Assembly (NCBI GenBank): GCA_944354535.1
Contig: CALVPY010000051.1
Span: forward strand, 1-64,000
Direction of reading: 5' to 3'
Origin: an uncultured Clostridia bacterium
GTDB lineage: Bacteria > Bacillota > Clostridia > Christensenellales > Borkfalkiaceae
Length of the DNA stretch: 64,000 nucleotides
Position numbers and translations under genes: made by a program. The notes under the pieces were generated by a model. The model was not told the DNA's origin. It made no database searches and saw only the letters and a list, made by a program, of their open reading frames with translations. Positions 1-9,400 of the stretch are shown here, one piece after another. Each line of letters begins with the position of its first letter. The first letter of the stretch is position 1.

Positions 1-104
1 TGAAAAGACGGTGAACGGGATCACGACGCGGCAGTATCTGGAAGGGGATAAGATCATCGCGGAAGAGATCCTGAATGAAAGCGGCTCGGTGGCGCATACG
101 AAGT
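1..104 (+). repeat. RHS core repeat, copy A
   Basis: Bases 1-104 match bases 4484-4587 with only three mismatches (at 28, 77 and 99), then the two diverge sharply. Both copies encode the RHS segment EKTVNGITTRQYLEGDKI. The two copies are in the same orientation and bracket the toxin-tip/immunity array. Confidence 0.9.
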
Positions 105-1096
105 ACTACATCTACGACCAGACGGGCATCGCGGGCATGGTGTATGACGGAGAATCGTACTACTTCGGGAAGAATATCTTCGGCGACGTCACGACGATCT
201 ACGACTGCTACGGGAACTGGAAAGCGAGCTATGAGTACGACCTGTGGGGGAATATCACGTCCGGCGGGAGCAGCGGGATCGCGAAGGAAAATCCGTTCCG
301 TTACCGCGGCTATTACTACGACAGCGAGACGGGGTTCTATTATCTTCAGAGCAGATACTATGACCCCGAGATCTGCCGTTTTATCAACGCGGACAATTTA
401 GAGCTGCTCTCCACGCTTTCGGACACCCCCGGCCAGCTCAACCTCTACGCCTATTGCAACAACAACCCCGTCATGTACTCCGACCCGAGCGGATGTTTCC
501 CTGTTCTTTCGCTTATTCTTGGTATAAGTGCACTTATCGGATTGGGACTAACAATTGGAGGCGTTGCATCAGGAAACAATACCTTGACAGCCGTAGGATT
601 AACTATGGTCACAGTACCTGCTCTAATTTCAGGCAGTATGGCAATTTTTGCTGGTATAAGCGGTGCAACTTTGACGGGTATTGTTGGTGAAATAACATTT
701 GGAGCAGGATTGGGTAGTGGCTTGTTTGCTTCTGCTGAATATCAGGAAGCGTTCACCGGTAATAATTGGTTATTAAATGCTGGAATGAGTGTGACTTTAT
801 ATCATGGGTTGATGTTGTCGATAGCTTCAATAGCAACTCTTAGTACATTTTCTTCTTTGTTTTGCTATAATTTCAATATAAGATCTATCAATAAAATTGG
901 AAAAATGAATCCAACAAATCATCCCAATAAAGGATATTTCGGAATTAGGTTTGAAAATGCCCGAGGAGCTTTGCGCTCAATTGAATTACAAAATCATGTT
1001 CCACATGGCTTACATTTTCAACTGAATTCATGGAATCCAATGCATATGTCGGTAAAATCGATAAGGAGATGGACATGGTTTTTAACAAGAATGTAA
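1..1096 (+). CDS. RHS repeat-associated core protein, C-terminal part with variable tip (5' partial)
   Basis: The reading frame is open at the window edge, so only the C-terminal end of a large RHS/YD-repeat protein is present. The RHS core is clear: YRGYYYDSETGFYYLQSRYY, then NLYAYCNNNPVMYSDPSG, which ends the conserved shell at about base 493. Such proteins are exported, form a shell around a C-terminal toxin, and release it into competitors (family knowledge). After DPSG the sequence becomes AT-rich and unrelated. It has several hydrophobic segments and then a polar tail containing HGLHFQLNSWNP, which I take to be the toxin tip; I cannot name its fold. The core is GC-rich and the tip AT-rich, as expected for exchangeable tips. 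The stop lies 22 bases inside the next gene, a likely immunity gene. Confidence 0.85.
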   Translation, partial: EKTVNGITTRQYLEGDKIIAEEILNESGSVAHTKYYIYDQTGIAGMVYDGESYYFGKNIFGDVTTIYDCYGNWKASYEYDLWGNITSGGSSGIAKENPFRYRGYYYDSETGFYYLQSRYYDPEICRFINADNLELLSTLSDTPGQLNLYAYCNNNPVMYSDPSGCFPVLSLILGISALIGLGLTIGGVASGNNTLTAVGLTMVTVPALISGSMAIFAGISGATLTGIVGEITFGAGLGSGLFASAEYQEAFTGNNWLLNAGMSVTLYHGLMLSIASIATLSTFSSLFCYNFNIRSINKIGKMNPTNHPNKGYFGIRFENARGALRSIELQNHVPHGLHFQLNSWNPMHMSVKSIRRWTWFLTRM

Positions 1097-1503
1097 ATAG
1101 AGGTGAAATTGAAAAATTTGAGAACATATGCTATGATAAAATTTCAAATTGTCCGCTCATATCTTCCTTAAAAAACGATCTGAGTAAAATGGGTTGGATG
1201 CTTTCCATTGAAATTTTACATATTGAATCTGATTTGAAAAAGTATTTATCACAATTAGCAATCGATATCTACGATGACAATGGCGAAAGAGTAAACGAAT
1301 GGGATGAACCTAATTGTTGTTTGACGCTGTGTGAAACGATTTGTTATACGAATCGTGGACATATCGTCGGCATCGATCTGCTTACGGATGAAGAATTTAT
1401 TCAATCATTAGAACTGCTGATTCAGCAAACAAAACAAACCATTCTTCATATTCAAGCTATAAAAATTCGAACAGCTTCAGGTGGCGATTTCAAGGCACGA
1501 TAA
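1075..1503 (+). CDS. Putative immunity protein for the RHS tip
   Basis: This gene encodes a 142-residue, mostly polar protein that I do not recognise. The start at 1075 is chosen because AAGGAG lies six bases upstream at 1063-1068, although the frame stays open further upstream. It overlaps the RHS stop by 22 bases. A small acidic protein translationally coupled to the toxin tip is the standard position for the cognate immunity protein in polymorphic toxin systems. The function is inferred from position only. The sequence is AT-rich like the tip and unlike the RHS core, so tip and immunity gene probably moved together. It has no membrane segments, which suggests cytoplasmic neutralisation. 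Confidence 0.55.
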   Translation: MVFNKNVNRGEIEKFENICYDKISNCPLISSLKNDLSKMGWMLSIEILHIESDLKKYLSQLAIDIYDDNGERVNEWDEPNCCLTLCETICYTNRGHIVGIDLLTDEEFIQSLELLIQQTKQTILHIQAIKIRTASGGDFKAR

Positions 1504-1613
1504 GGGAATCAAAAATAATGAGCAAGTATTTTAATAAACAAATTAGAATAAACTGGGCTTATATTTTTGCCTCAAATGGTGTGCAGTGCTTAACTTCTTT
1601 AATTCCGAGGTAA
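1502..1613 (+). pseudogene. Remnant of an RHS toxin-tip 3' end (copy 1)
   Basis: A 31-codon frame from ATG 1518 to the stop at 1611 encodes MSKYFNKQIRINW followed by a short tail. It matches the end of the orphan tip at 2220-2564 (MNLYFDQQIRIYW) in both DNA and protein. The stop is 10 bases before the membrane immunity candidate at 1624, the same layout as the second module. I read it as the last piece of an older toxin tip left in front of its immunity gene. Confidence 0.5.
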
Positions 1614-1623
1614 CGAGGCCAAA

Positions 1624-2025
1624 ATGAAACAATATATCTTTCTGGTCACAACGCCCGTGTACAATGTCCAGCCATACTTGTTATTATTCGTATCTATCTT
1701 ATCTTTTACTCTCGCTATCCTTAATCTTAATGGAATGAACTTTAATAGCTTTATGAACGGATGGTTTGTAAAACATAATCAAATCCCGAAAGATTCTTTT
1801 TGGCAAAAATTATATCCGTTCAAGAAAAAACCGGAATGTGGACTGCTTTATATCACGTTCATTCCTTTATTGCTTTCTTTCCTTATATTATTTGCTGTAC
1901 TGATCGTCTATGTAATATATTGGATCAAACCGGAGCTTATGTCTGACTTTCTATATAGTCATATAACCTTATATTTTTCTTTTGCGTATTTGTTGATTTA
2001 CTCAATTTTAGCCGGGTTGAGGTAG
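1624..2025 (+). CDS. Small membrane protein, putative orphan immunity protein
   Basis: This encodes 133 residues with about three hydrophobic segments (near residues 18-36, 75-100 and 111-130) and a central polar block NGWFVKHNQIPKDSFWQKLY. It is closely similar along most of its length to the product of 2578-2973, differing mainly at the N-terminus. It follows a toxin-tip remnant by 10 bases, with GAGG just upstream of the ATG. I do not recognise the family. Position and duplication suggest an integral-membrane immunity protein against a membrane-acting tip, kept after its toxin was displaced. No promoter is visible, so it may be read from the RHS transcript. Confidence 0.5.
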   Translation: MKQYIFLVTTPVYNVQPYLLLFVSILSFTLAILNLNGMNFNSFMNGWFVKHNQIPKDSFWQKLYPFKKKPECGLLYITFIPLLLSFLILFAVLIVYVIYWIKPELMSDFLYSHITLYFSFAYLLIYSILAGLR

Positions 2026-2141
2026 CTTGATATTGTATTATTTATTGCATGGGGGTTTTTCCTAAATGATAAACGAGAATGATTGGAGATGAAACGGACA
2101 AAAGCAATATATGAAAGATATTGAGTAAATTAGAATATCGC

Positions 2142-2185
2142 CTCGTAAAAATGTAAAAGGAGAAAAAGTCGTTAATTTTTACGAG
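2142..2185. repeat. 11-bp inverted repeat in the gap between immunity modules
   Basis: CTCGTAAAAAT (2142-2152) and ATTTTTACGAG (2175-2185) are perfect inverted repeats separated by 22 bases. This is the only structure I see in the 2026-2219 gap. No T-run follows on either strand, so it is not a standard terminator. Confidence 0.4.
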
Positions 2186-2219
2186 CTGAGTCTGTCCTCT
2201 GCCATTTTAGGAGTGAGAT

Positions 2220-2564
2220 ATGAGTGGAATGCTATTGTTTCATTTGAAGAAACACAGATGCGAATATTTGACATGGAGCGGTGCGATTACATCTGTTGTA
2301 TTCGGATTTATTTCAGGCGGAGCAGGGAAGAGCAACGCATCTGCATTGGCAAAAAGTGCTGCGGGAAGTGCAAAAATGGCAGTCCTACATTCCGGAGCGA
2401 GTAGTATACAGTATTCAAAAATCCTGAATCTATACGGAAATGGACTCGGTAAAGAAATCACAAAAACAATGAATTTGTATTTTGATCAACAAATTCGAAT
2501 TTATTGGAGATTTCTTATAGTATCGACTTTATCACAAACCGCATCATCAAACATTCCATGGTAG
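2220..2564 (+). CDS. Orphan RHS-type toxin tip (C-terminal fragment with its own start)
   Basis: This 114-codon frame begins at ATG 2220, six bases after TAGGAG (2208-2213). It encodes a Gly/Ala-rich hydrophobic stretch (ITSVVFGFISGGAGKSNAS), then an amphipathic end with KEITKTMNLYFDQQIRIYWR. This arrangement resembles C-terminal tips of Firmicutes RHS proteins, with no RHS core left. It stops 13 bases before a membrane immunity candidate. It is either a remnant or an orphan tip that could be recombined back onto an RHS shell through shared repeats. The assignment to an RHS tip rests on the context and on the two other copies of its end in the array. Confidence 0.5.
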   Translation: MSGMLLFHLKKHRCEYLTWSGAITSVVFGFISGGAGKSNASALAKSAAGSAKMAVLHSGASSIQYSKILNLYGNGLGKEITKTMNLYFDQQIRIYWRFLIVSTLSQTASSNIPW

Positions 2565-2577
2565 AGGAGAAAGAAAA

Positions 2578-2973
2578 ATGCAATATATGTTTTGGGCTCC
2601 TATACCTGTGGATAAAATACAGCCATATTTCTTATTGTGCGTCTCCATGCTTGCTTGTTGTTGTGCTACTGATAATTTAGATGGATTTTTTACAACTTTT
2701 AAGAATGGGTGGTTTGTTAAACACAATCAAATCCCGAAAAATTCCTTTTTGCAGAAATTATATCCATTTAAGTATAAGCCGAGTGCCGGATTGCTGTATG
2801 TTACGTTCATTCCTTTTTTGCTTTCTTTTCTTATATTATTTGCGGTGCTGATTGTCTATGTAATATATTGGATCAAACCGGAGCTTGTATCCGAATTCCT
2901 GTATAGCCAGATTACTGTATATGTTTCTGGTGTGTATTTACTTATTTGGTCTATTGCGTTAAGTTTGAAATAG
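2578..2973 (+). CDS. Small membrane protein, paralogue of the 1624-2025 product
   Basis: This encodes 131 residues with the same layout as its paralogue: an N-terminal hydrophobic segment, the polar block NGWFVKHNQIPKNSFLQKLYPF, then a long hydrophobic stretch containing FAVLIVYVIYWIKPEL and a final membrane segment. Most differences lie in the first 35 residues. A good ribosome site (GGAG of gtagaggagaaag) precedes the ATG. It sits 13 bases after the orphan tip at 2220-2564, the position of an immunity gene. I infer a membrane immunity protein; the duplication indicates repeated capture of related tip/immunity modules. Confidence 0.5.
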   Translation: MQYMFWAPIPVDKIQPYFLLCVSMLACCCATDNLDGFFTTFKNGWFVKHNQIPKNSFLQKLYPFKYKPSAGLLYVTFIPFLLSFLILFAVLIVYVIYWIKPELVSEFLYSQITVYVSGVYLLIWSIALSLK

Positions 2974-3020
2974 TTCGATATTCATAGCCCGCATTTTCAT
3001 TTTTGGATTTAGGTGATGAT

Positions 3021-3920
3021 ATGACTAATAAGGAACTGATTTTAGATTCACTAATTAATGATGATGAGGCTTTTACTCAAATCGCAGAATATTTCGCATT
3101 GGTCGCAGGGGTAAAAATATCCACGTCAGAAATCCAACAACTGTTATCCGAATTGCTAAATGATGGGTATATCAAGATAAATTATGATTGGATAAATGAA
3201 CATGGCGAATATCCTTATTCGTTGACGCAAAAAGGAAGAGAGGCGTGGAAAAAAATAAACGATAGGAATTTAGAAAATTCAGAATGTATGCGAAATAATA
3301 GAACTTCAATCGATAAAGGTTCAACAGTATACACAAGAATGATTTATATGTTTGATAAAGAGATCCGCTTGAAAAGAGGATGGGGTGGTCTTATACTCAC
3401 CATTTCGTTTTGGCTTTTGTTGATCGGTCTTTTATTTCTTTTCTTTTTTAATATTAAAAACTTACATAAAAACATAAATACTTATATCTTTGCTTTTTGT
3501 TATTTATTATGTTTGTCGCTTATTATCTACCTAACGTTTAGGTCAATCAAAAAATTCAAAATGTTCCATGAAAAGATTTATTTCTCTGAGAACGCAATAA
3601 AAATGTGCAGATATCAAAATCCGATTATAGAAATATCAAAAAGTATTATCACAGATGTTTCAATCATTAAAATAATATTAACGGGCTCAAGAGGATGCGG
3701 TATGCAAGAATGTAATGCAATATGTTTCTCCATAACTGGAGACAAGCCGTTATACGGACGAGTCGAATATCAAAAATACAATAAAAACAGAAATTATATT
3801 TTTATCCAAGTTCGCGAAGAGATAAAAGATATAATATTGGATGAGTTGGGTATCGATATAAGTGAATATATACCGAATGACAAAAAAAGACGCTCATGCA
3901 AGGAATCACAAAAACCATGA
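3021..3920 (+). CDS. Winged-helix plus membrane protein in the tip/immunity array
   Basis: This encodes 299 residues of unknown function. ATG 3021 is preferred over an upstream TTG because AGGTGAT lies just before it. Residues 1-75 look like a winged-helix domain (ELILDSL, STSEIQQLLSELLNDGYI, then YSLTQKGREAW). Two membrane segments follow near residues 125-145 and 152-172. The last 120 residues are polar with alternating strands, as in small PH-like or immunity domains. The 3' end overlaps the third toxin-tip remnant, and the last codons (SCKESQKP) are read from that repeat, so the natural C-terminus may have been lost. It is probably another immunity-type gene of the array, but this is uncertain. 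Confidence 0.45.
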   Translation: MTNKELILDSLINDDEAFTQIAEYFALVAGVKISTSEIQQLLSELLNDGYIKINYDWINEHGEYPYSLTQKGREAWKKINDRNLENSECMRNNRTSIDKGSTVYTRMIYMFDKEIRLKRGWGGLILTISFWLLLIGLLFLFFFNIKNLHKNINTYIFAFCYLLCLSLIIYLTFRSIKKFKMFHEKIYFSENAIKMCRYQNPIIEISKSIITDVSIIKIILTGSRGCGMQECNAICFSITGDKPLYGRVEYQKYNKNRNYIFIQVREEIKDIILDELGIDISEYIPNDKKRRSCKESQKP

Positions 3921-4004
3921 TCGTATTTTGATCAACAAATTCGAAATTACTGGAGATTGCAAAGCAGAAATGTTTGGAAAAGTTTTTATCATTTTGGAGG
4001 TTAA
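3900..4004 (+). pseudogene. Remnant of an RHS toxin-tip 3' end (copy 3, frameshifted)
   Basis: Bases 3900-3958 match 2453-2512 and 1502-1556. From 3924 the frame encodes YFDQQIRNYWR and runs to a stop at 4002. One base is missing just before, so the upstream part is out of frame with a TGA at 3918. The stop falls one base before the next gene, the same tip-then-immunity layout. Confidence 0.5.
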
Positions 4005-4005
4005 T

Positions 4006-4407
4006 ATGTATCAGTATGAAGGAAAAACAAAAAAAATCTTGACTATTTTTGGCTTCTTGATCAGAGAATACAATTTACAATTCAAATTTCAAACTTTCAG
4101 TATGTATCATAACTTTTATGGCCCGATGGATACATATAGCTTTTACAATGAGTTTGGTTGTTTCACATTGCATAATGCCGTTCAGCGAGGAGAGTGGGGT
4201 TTGTATATATCGGAAAAATTTTCTGAAGATCAATACAAACTAATGGCACGTGAGATTTATGATTGTGATTATCCGACGAAATGGCATTGGACAACTACCG
4301 GCTGGCTCAAAGATCTTGCCCAAGCTATAAAAGAGGGAATAGACAAAGAGGGGACTTTGTTTGGAATTCGGGTCGAAAAGAAAAATGCAGATGATCAAGG
4401 CGAATAA
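4006..4407 (+). CDS. Putative orphan immunity protein
   Basis: This encodes 133 residues that I do not recognise. The start is set at ATG 4006 because GGAGG (3996-4000) is five bases upstream and because the upstream part of the frame is occupied by the toxin-tip remnant. The protein is soluble and rich in aromatic residues (FYGPMDTYSFYNEFGCFTLH, WHWTTTGWLKDLAQAIKEG) with an acidic C-terminal half. It closes the array: its TAA at 4405-4407 is fused to the start of the RHS core fragment. The position directly after a tip remnant suggests an immunity function, by inference only. Confidence 0.45.
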   Translation: MYQYEGKTKKILTIFGFLIREYNLQFKFQTFSMYHNFYGPMDTYSFYNEFGCFTLHNAVQRGEWGLYISEKFSEDQYKLMAREIYDCDYPTKWHWTTTGWLKDLAQAIKEGIDKEGTLFGIRVEKKNADDQGE

Positions 4408-4601
4408 ACGGCACGAAGCTTGCCTCGGGGAATTACAAAGGCAACAGCTTCTCGTACAAGTACGACGCCAACGGGCTGCGCTATGAAAAGACGGTGAACG
4501 GGATCACGACACGGCAGTATCTGGAAGGGGATAAGATCATCGCGGAAGAGATCCTGAATGCAAGCGGCTCGGTGGCGCATAAGAAGTTAAAACAATTTTA
4601 A
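4407..4601 (+). pseudogene. RHS/YD-repeat core fragment
   Basis: The frame starting at the previous gene's stop encodes NGTKLASGNYKGNSFSYKYD and continues through the same NGITTRQYLEGDKI segment as the window's first bases. It then breaks after VAHKK into a stop at 4599. There is no start codon or ribosome site. It is a GC-rich piece of RHS core marking the far edge of the AT-rich array, and it contains repeat copy B. Confidence 0.8.
4484..4587 (+). repeat. RHS core repeat, copy B
   Basis: This is a direct copy of bases 1-104 with three mismatches. The homology ends abruptly at base 4587, where copy A continues into RHS core and this copy enters AT-rich non-homologous DNA. It is a plausible crossover substrate for swapping tips. 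Confidence 0.9.
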
Positions 4602-4699
4602 GCAAAATAAAACAATTATGCAAGATTTTACTTCGAAATTGTGTTAGAATGTGAGTAAGATCATATGCAAAATAAATTCATGATATGGAGGAAATATCA

Positions 4700-5899
4700 T
4701 TGAGTAAAAAACAATTATCCTTTAACAAAAGACGCGCTCTTATCAGTTTTGTCTGCATCTTCGCTGTCGTTCTTGTCTTCGTCGTAGGCGGAGTGTTTAT
4801 TGGGCGTTGGTGGGTGAAAAACGATCCTATGAACCCTTGGAAAGTTGAATCGTATCAAAGCGATATGGAAGAGGGGAATTTGGAACATTTGCTTTTACCT
4901 ATGAACGAAACAATGACCATCGATGTAGAAAACTACGCCAAAAAATGGGGTGTGGAAAACAAAGCGTGGAAGCTTTCAGTCGCCGATAGTTATGTACGCG
5001 TCGACGAAGACACATTGACACCTGTGGATCGCGGATGGACCGTACTTACATTACAGATCACGGATGGAAGCACGGTGTATTCATCCGATATAGCGCGTAT
5101 TGTCGTCATCAGTTCGGATCCCTTTAAATCTGTTTCCACGGCTGAAGAACTGTCCGCCATTCGGGACGATCTGGACGGGAACTACATTCTTACGGCAGAC
5201 ATCGACCTTTCCGGCATGGAATGGACACCCATCGGGAAAGACGCAAATTTTACAGGAGCCTTTATAAACCCTGAAAGTTATAAGATTAAAAATTTGACTA
5301 TGAAAAACAATGTGCTCGACGGCACCGTTAACTCTTACACGGCTGGTTTATTTTCTCGATCCGTTCAAGCATATTTTAGCGGAATAATTTTACAAGATGT
5401 TCTCTTGGACCTTCCAACAGAAAAAGAACTCTGTGTGAACAGTTCAGTTGGTGGTTTAATTGGTTCAGCTTTTTTAACGAATATAATAGATTGCTCCGTT
5501 AATGGCGACATTACCGGACAAGGCACTGTAGGCGGATTGGTAGGATATATGGATGGAGGATATTGCCTTGGGTGTACCTTCAACGGAAACGTGACAGCTC
5601 TTTCCTGCGAAAACATATCGTCTCCGAGCATAGCGGGCGGTCTATTCGGAAAGATGGATGGACGCTTCGAAACGTCGTATGGAAAGACATACTCTGTAAC
5701 TTGTGTTATAGATTGTTCGGTAAATGCCGATATCACAGGAGAACATATTGCCGGAAGTATCATCGGAATGGAATGCGGGTACAAAATCAAAATTGAAGGA
5801 TGCTACTTTAACGGATCTTTACATTCCGAAAATATAGGCAAAATTTACGGGCAAACCCACAACGAGAAAGGTCAATATAAAAAGCAAGTGAATAGTTAG
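4700..5899 (+). CDS. Membrane-anchored surface protein with GLUG-type repeats
   Basis: TTG 4700 is chosen as the start because GGAGG (4687-4691) precedes it by eight bases; an in-frame ATG at 4685 overlaps that ribosome site and is less likely. The product is about 399 residues. It has a positively charged N-terminus (KKQLSFNKRR), one membrane helix near residues 15-37, and a beta-rich outer domain. From about residue 150 come repeats of the GLUG type (STAEELSAIRDDLDGNYIL, then GGLIGSAF, VGGLVGYM, AGGLFGKM). GLUG repeats occur in extracellular adhesins and IgA-peptidase-like proteins (family knowledge). There is no sortase motif, so the N-terminal helix is the likely anchor. The role is unknown; surface display is inferred. 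Confidence 0.7.
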   Translation: MSKKQLSFNKRRALISFVCIFAVVLVFVVGGVFIGRWWVKNDPMNPWKVESYQSDMEEGNLEHLLLPMNETMTIDVENYAKKWGVENKAWKLSVADSYVRVDEDTLTPVDRGWTVLTLQITDGSTVYSSDIARIVVISSDPFKSVSTAEELSAIRDDLDGNYILTADIDLSGMEWTPIGKDANFTGAFINPESYKIKNLTMKNNVLDGTVNSYTAGLFSRSVQAYFSGIILQDVLLDLPTEKELCVNSSVGGLIGSAFLTNIIDCSVNGDITGQGTVGGLVGYMDGGYCLGCTFNGNVTALSCENISSPSIAGGLFGKMDGRFETSYGKTYSVTCVIDCSVNADITGEHIAGSIIGMECGYKIKIEGCYFNGSLHSENIGKIYGQTHNEKGQYKKQVNS

Positions 5900-6031
5900 A
5901 AAACCTGTAATATTGGAAAAGAGAATGAGCATAAATTTGTCCTTCAAGAAGATTGCTTATACGGAATATTGCATGTGAATAAGTCTTCCAACTTTCTAAA
6001 GTTTGTACAACGAAATTTGAGGAGGGAAATG

Positions 6032-6400
6032 ATGTTAAAAAGAAATATTAGTTTATTTGCGATGGGTTCTATTTTGTGTATTGTATTCATATTGTGCATT
6101 TTCATGATACCGAATATTTTAAATGTTCAAGCGATTGCCGATATTGATGATTTTGAAACATTATCACAGCTTGACAACGGGATTTACGAAGATGAGTATA
6201 CTGGAATTGAAGAAAAAGCAAATGGTATTCCTGGTTATGCAAGCGGGGAAAATGCCGAACATTATGCCGGTAATGTAGAATGGGAAACAGGCGGTTTAAG
6301 CTACAGTGGCGATGATCCTATTGTTAATTTTATTCCAAGAGAATTATTTACTCAAGAGGGAAAACATTATATATTGGCCGATACTACGGTTTTTTTATAG
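6032..6400 (+). CDS. Signal-peptide part of a frameshifted secreted protein
   Basis: ATG 6032 is preferred (GGAGGG at 6021-6026), giving 122 residues. Residues 1-33 form a typical signal peptide: MLKRN, a hydrophobic core, then NVQA-IA as the likely cleavage site. The mature part is acidic. The frame ends at TAG 6398 right after a run of seven T (6390-6396). One extra T would join it in frame to the 1012-codon frame that follows, which has no signal peptide or ribosome site. I read the two as one gene interrupted by a one-base deletion, an assembly error, or slippage. No homologue is recognised for this part. Confidence 0.6.
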   Translation: MLKRNISLFAMGSILCIVFILCIFMIPNILNVQAIADIDDFETLSQLDNGIYEDEYTGIEEKANGIPGYASGENAEHYAGNVEWETGGLSYSGDDPIVNFIPRELFTQEGKHYILADTTVFL

Positions 6401-6408
6401 ATTGCTTT

Positions 6409-9400
6409 ATGCATACAGATTATCTTTATCACTCGGTTGTATTGTTGTTCACCATTAAAACTAGCATCATCCCTGGAGAAAAATACACAATAACTATTAA
6501 AAATGAATTTCAAGCAGAATTTGCTGTAATACCGCAAAGAATGGACTGTTATGTTTCTATGAAGCAATTTACCCAAGAACAAATGCAAAACGAAGACTTT
6601 TTTGAGGAGGAAAGGGTCTTGCGTGAAGCAGTAACAAACACGGAAAAAATGTCTAACGAAGAAAAAATCGATATAATAAATAAGTATAATACATATTCAG
6701 GAGCTAAACCAGGATTCTCCACTTCTCAATATTATGGCACATGTCCCGTCGTAGGAGTTGGCAACCAAGAAAACTATGTTATTGCTGTCCCATGTACTAT
6801 AGATGGTTCATATAATGGATATTTCTTCCGGCAATATGAAAAATACTATTTAACTAATTTTACAAATTTGGCATCGTTATATAATTATGATCATCCTAAT
6901 CCAATGAATGAAGATTATGTTTTACAGGATGATAATGGTGCATTTTTTATTTCGACCGATTTTGAATATGATGCTTCTGTAATATCAAGTGGCTCGACAA
7001 ATTTCAATGATACATTAAGCATTTATGCAAACATGTTTGGCTTAAGTTTAGATTACGCTTCTAGTCTGTTAGGAAACACAGATAATATTTTAGGCAGCAT
7101 CATAAAAATTGCCTCTAACACGATTGGTATTTTTGATACAATTAATAGTACAATTGAAACTTTAAATAAACATCAGGAATATCAAGAGTATCTGTCTTAC
7201 CACGTAAGTTCAAATTCAAAAAAAATAACAACAAAATATTTCCCCAATACCAGCACTGCTCAAAAAGAGGAGCATCGTTGTTTGTATAAGGATGCATTTA
7301 TACAAATTCAGGATATCAAAAATAGAACGCTTTATATGGATCGAGGTGATACGATATCTTTTCAGTATGGCATTAATCCCGGTGTTGACTCCAACACTCC
7401 TAAAATACCTTATAACGTTTGGATTGGGCACATGCTATCTTTAAGCGTAACTTCAATTGAACAAGAAAACGGGACATCAAGTGATCTAATCTTTGGGGAA
7501 CCTATTGTGGGTTATGGCTTTTTTAGTGAAGATATTCCAGAACTTAATTCTAATACAACTTTTACTACTTCAGAATTGAAAGCGAACGAAAAAAATTCTG
7601 TGTATATTCTTCCTGGGAAAGGATATACCGCAAAATTTATCCCGCAGTCTACGGGAGAATATAGATTCACCTCGCCCAATCCATATGCTAGGATTCAAAT
7701 AAAGAATTCCTATAATGGATCTATTATAGTAGAAAGTATGCTTGTAAACGGTCAAGCTGTAATTGATGGAATTACTCTAACAAAGGATTCCGAATATTAT
7801 GTATATTATGACATGTTTGGACAAGAAAAGCAAATTGATTCGATGTCCGACCCGAAAGCAAAGTCGGCCGCAAAAAGGCTAATGAAAAGCAGACAAGGTT
7901 GTTTTGATTTAAATGTCATTTCTCTTCAAAGTGAAGATCCTACTATTGTTGCTCTGGATAAAACCGGCGGAGATGGTGGACCAGATCAAATCAATGTCAT
8001 AATCAATCATCCGTTACCTTCGGAGATAGCCGCTCCTATTAAAGAAGGCTATACTTTTATGGGCTATTATACTCAGCCTAATGGAAAAGGGACTCAATAT
8101 TATAATTCTTCAATGCAGTGCATGCAAAATTGGAATGAAGAAAATGTTTCTGTCCTCTATGCTCACTGGCAAGCTAAAATATATACAGTAACTTTAGATT
8201 ATGAAGGCGGGCATAGCTTCGCGACAGGAAGTTTTTCTTTTACAGGAACTGTTTTTGTTCGCTACGGAGAATATCTGGAAGTGAATAGTCTACCTTTAAG
8301 ATCCGGGTATGATTTCAGAGGATATAAATCAAGTAACAATATTCCGTACCTTTCTGCTATAACTCTGTCCGTGGGCTCAGGTCAGGATCAATACTATACC
8401 ATATTAACACAAAATACTATACCTTGGGATATTCCAGAGAACACGACTTTATATGCTATGTGGGAACCATTGCATATGGACGATTATCGTTATGAAATAG
8501 GGTGTAATTCCACGCGATTAGGCGCTTCTGATCCTTATTCTGTAACAAACGGTGAAACATATAGATTTGTCGCTGACCCGATGATTGATGATTATAAGTT
8601 CTTATATTGGGAAGACAGAAATGGGGGACATATTAGAAGTAATGCAATTGATTATACTGTATATTTGAAACGAGATGGCGTAAGGAATCTCATTGTTCCT
8701 GCAGATTACCTATACGCAATATATGAAGCTCCGAGCGGCGAATGTATTGCAATCGGGTCGATAATAACGCTTGCAGACGGAACACAGAAAGCGGTAGAGG
8801 ATCTTACAGGGAATGAAACGCTTCTTGTTTGGAACCTGATGACGGGATCGTTTGATAGCGCCCCCATTCTATTCATTGACAGCGACCCGGCTGCAATGTA
8901 TAGCGTGATCAATCTTTATTTCTCGGATGGAACCAAGGTGAAGGTCATATCAGAACACGGATTCTGGGATTATAACCTGAACGAGTATGTATATTTGGAT
9001 AAGGATGCGGCGCAGTACATCGGGCATTGGTTCAACAAACTCTCAACCGATGAAAATGGAAACAGTATATCCGAGAAAGTGCAGCTCGTCAATGTGATGA
9101 TCAAAGACGAATATACCATAGCATATAGTCCCGTTACCTACGGTCATCTTTGTTATTATGTGAACAGTATGCTTTCCATGCCCGGCGGGATCGAGGGTCT
9201 GTTTAACATCTTTGAAGTAGATGCCGAGACGATGAAGTATGATGAGGCGCAGATGCAGGCGGATATTGCGCAGTATGGACTGTTCACCTACGAAGAGTTT
9301 GCGGAATCGTTCCCTGTTTCGGAAGACGTATTTGAAGCATTTAACGGACAGTATCTGAAAGTTGCAATGGGGAAAGGACTGATCGATGTGGATTGCTTGC

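Noticed and set aside
4681..4702. ATG at 4685 as start of the GLUG-repeat protein
   Set aside because: This ATG overlaps the GGAGG ribosome site, which is correctly spaced for TTG 4700.
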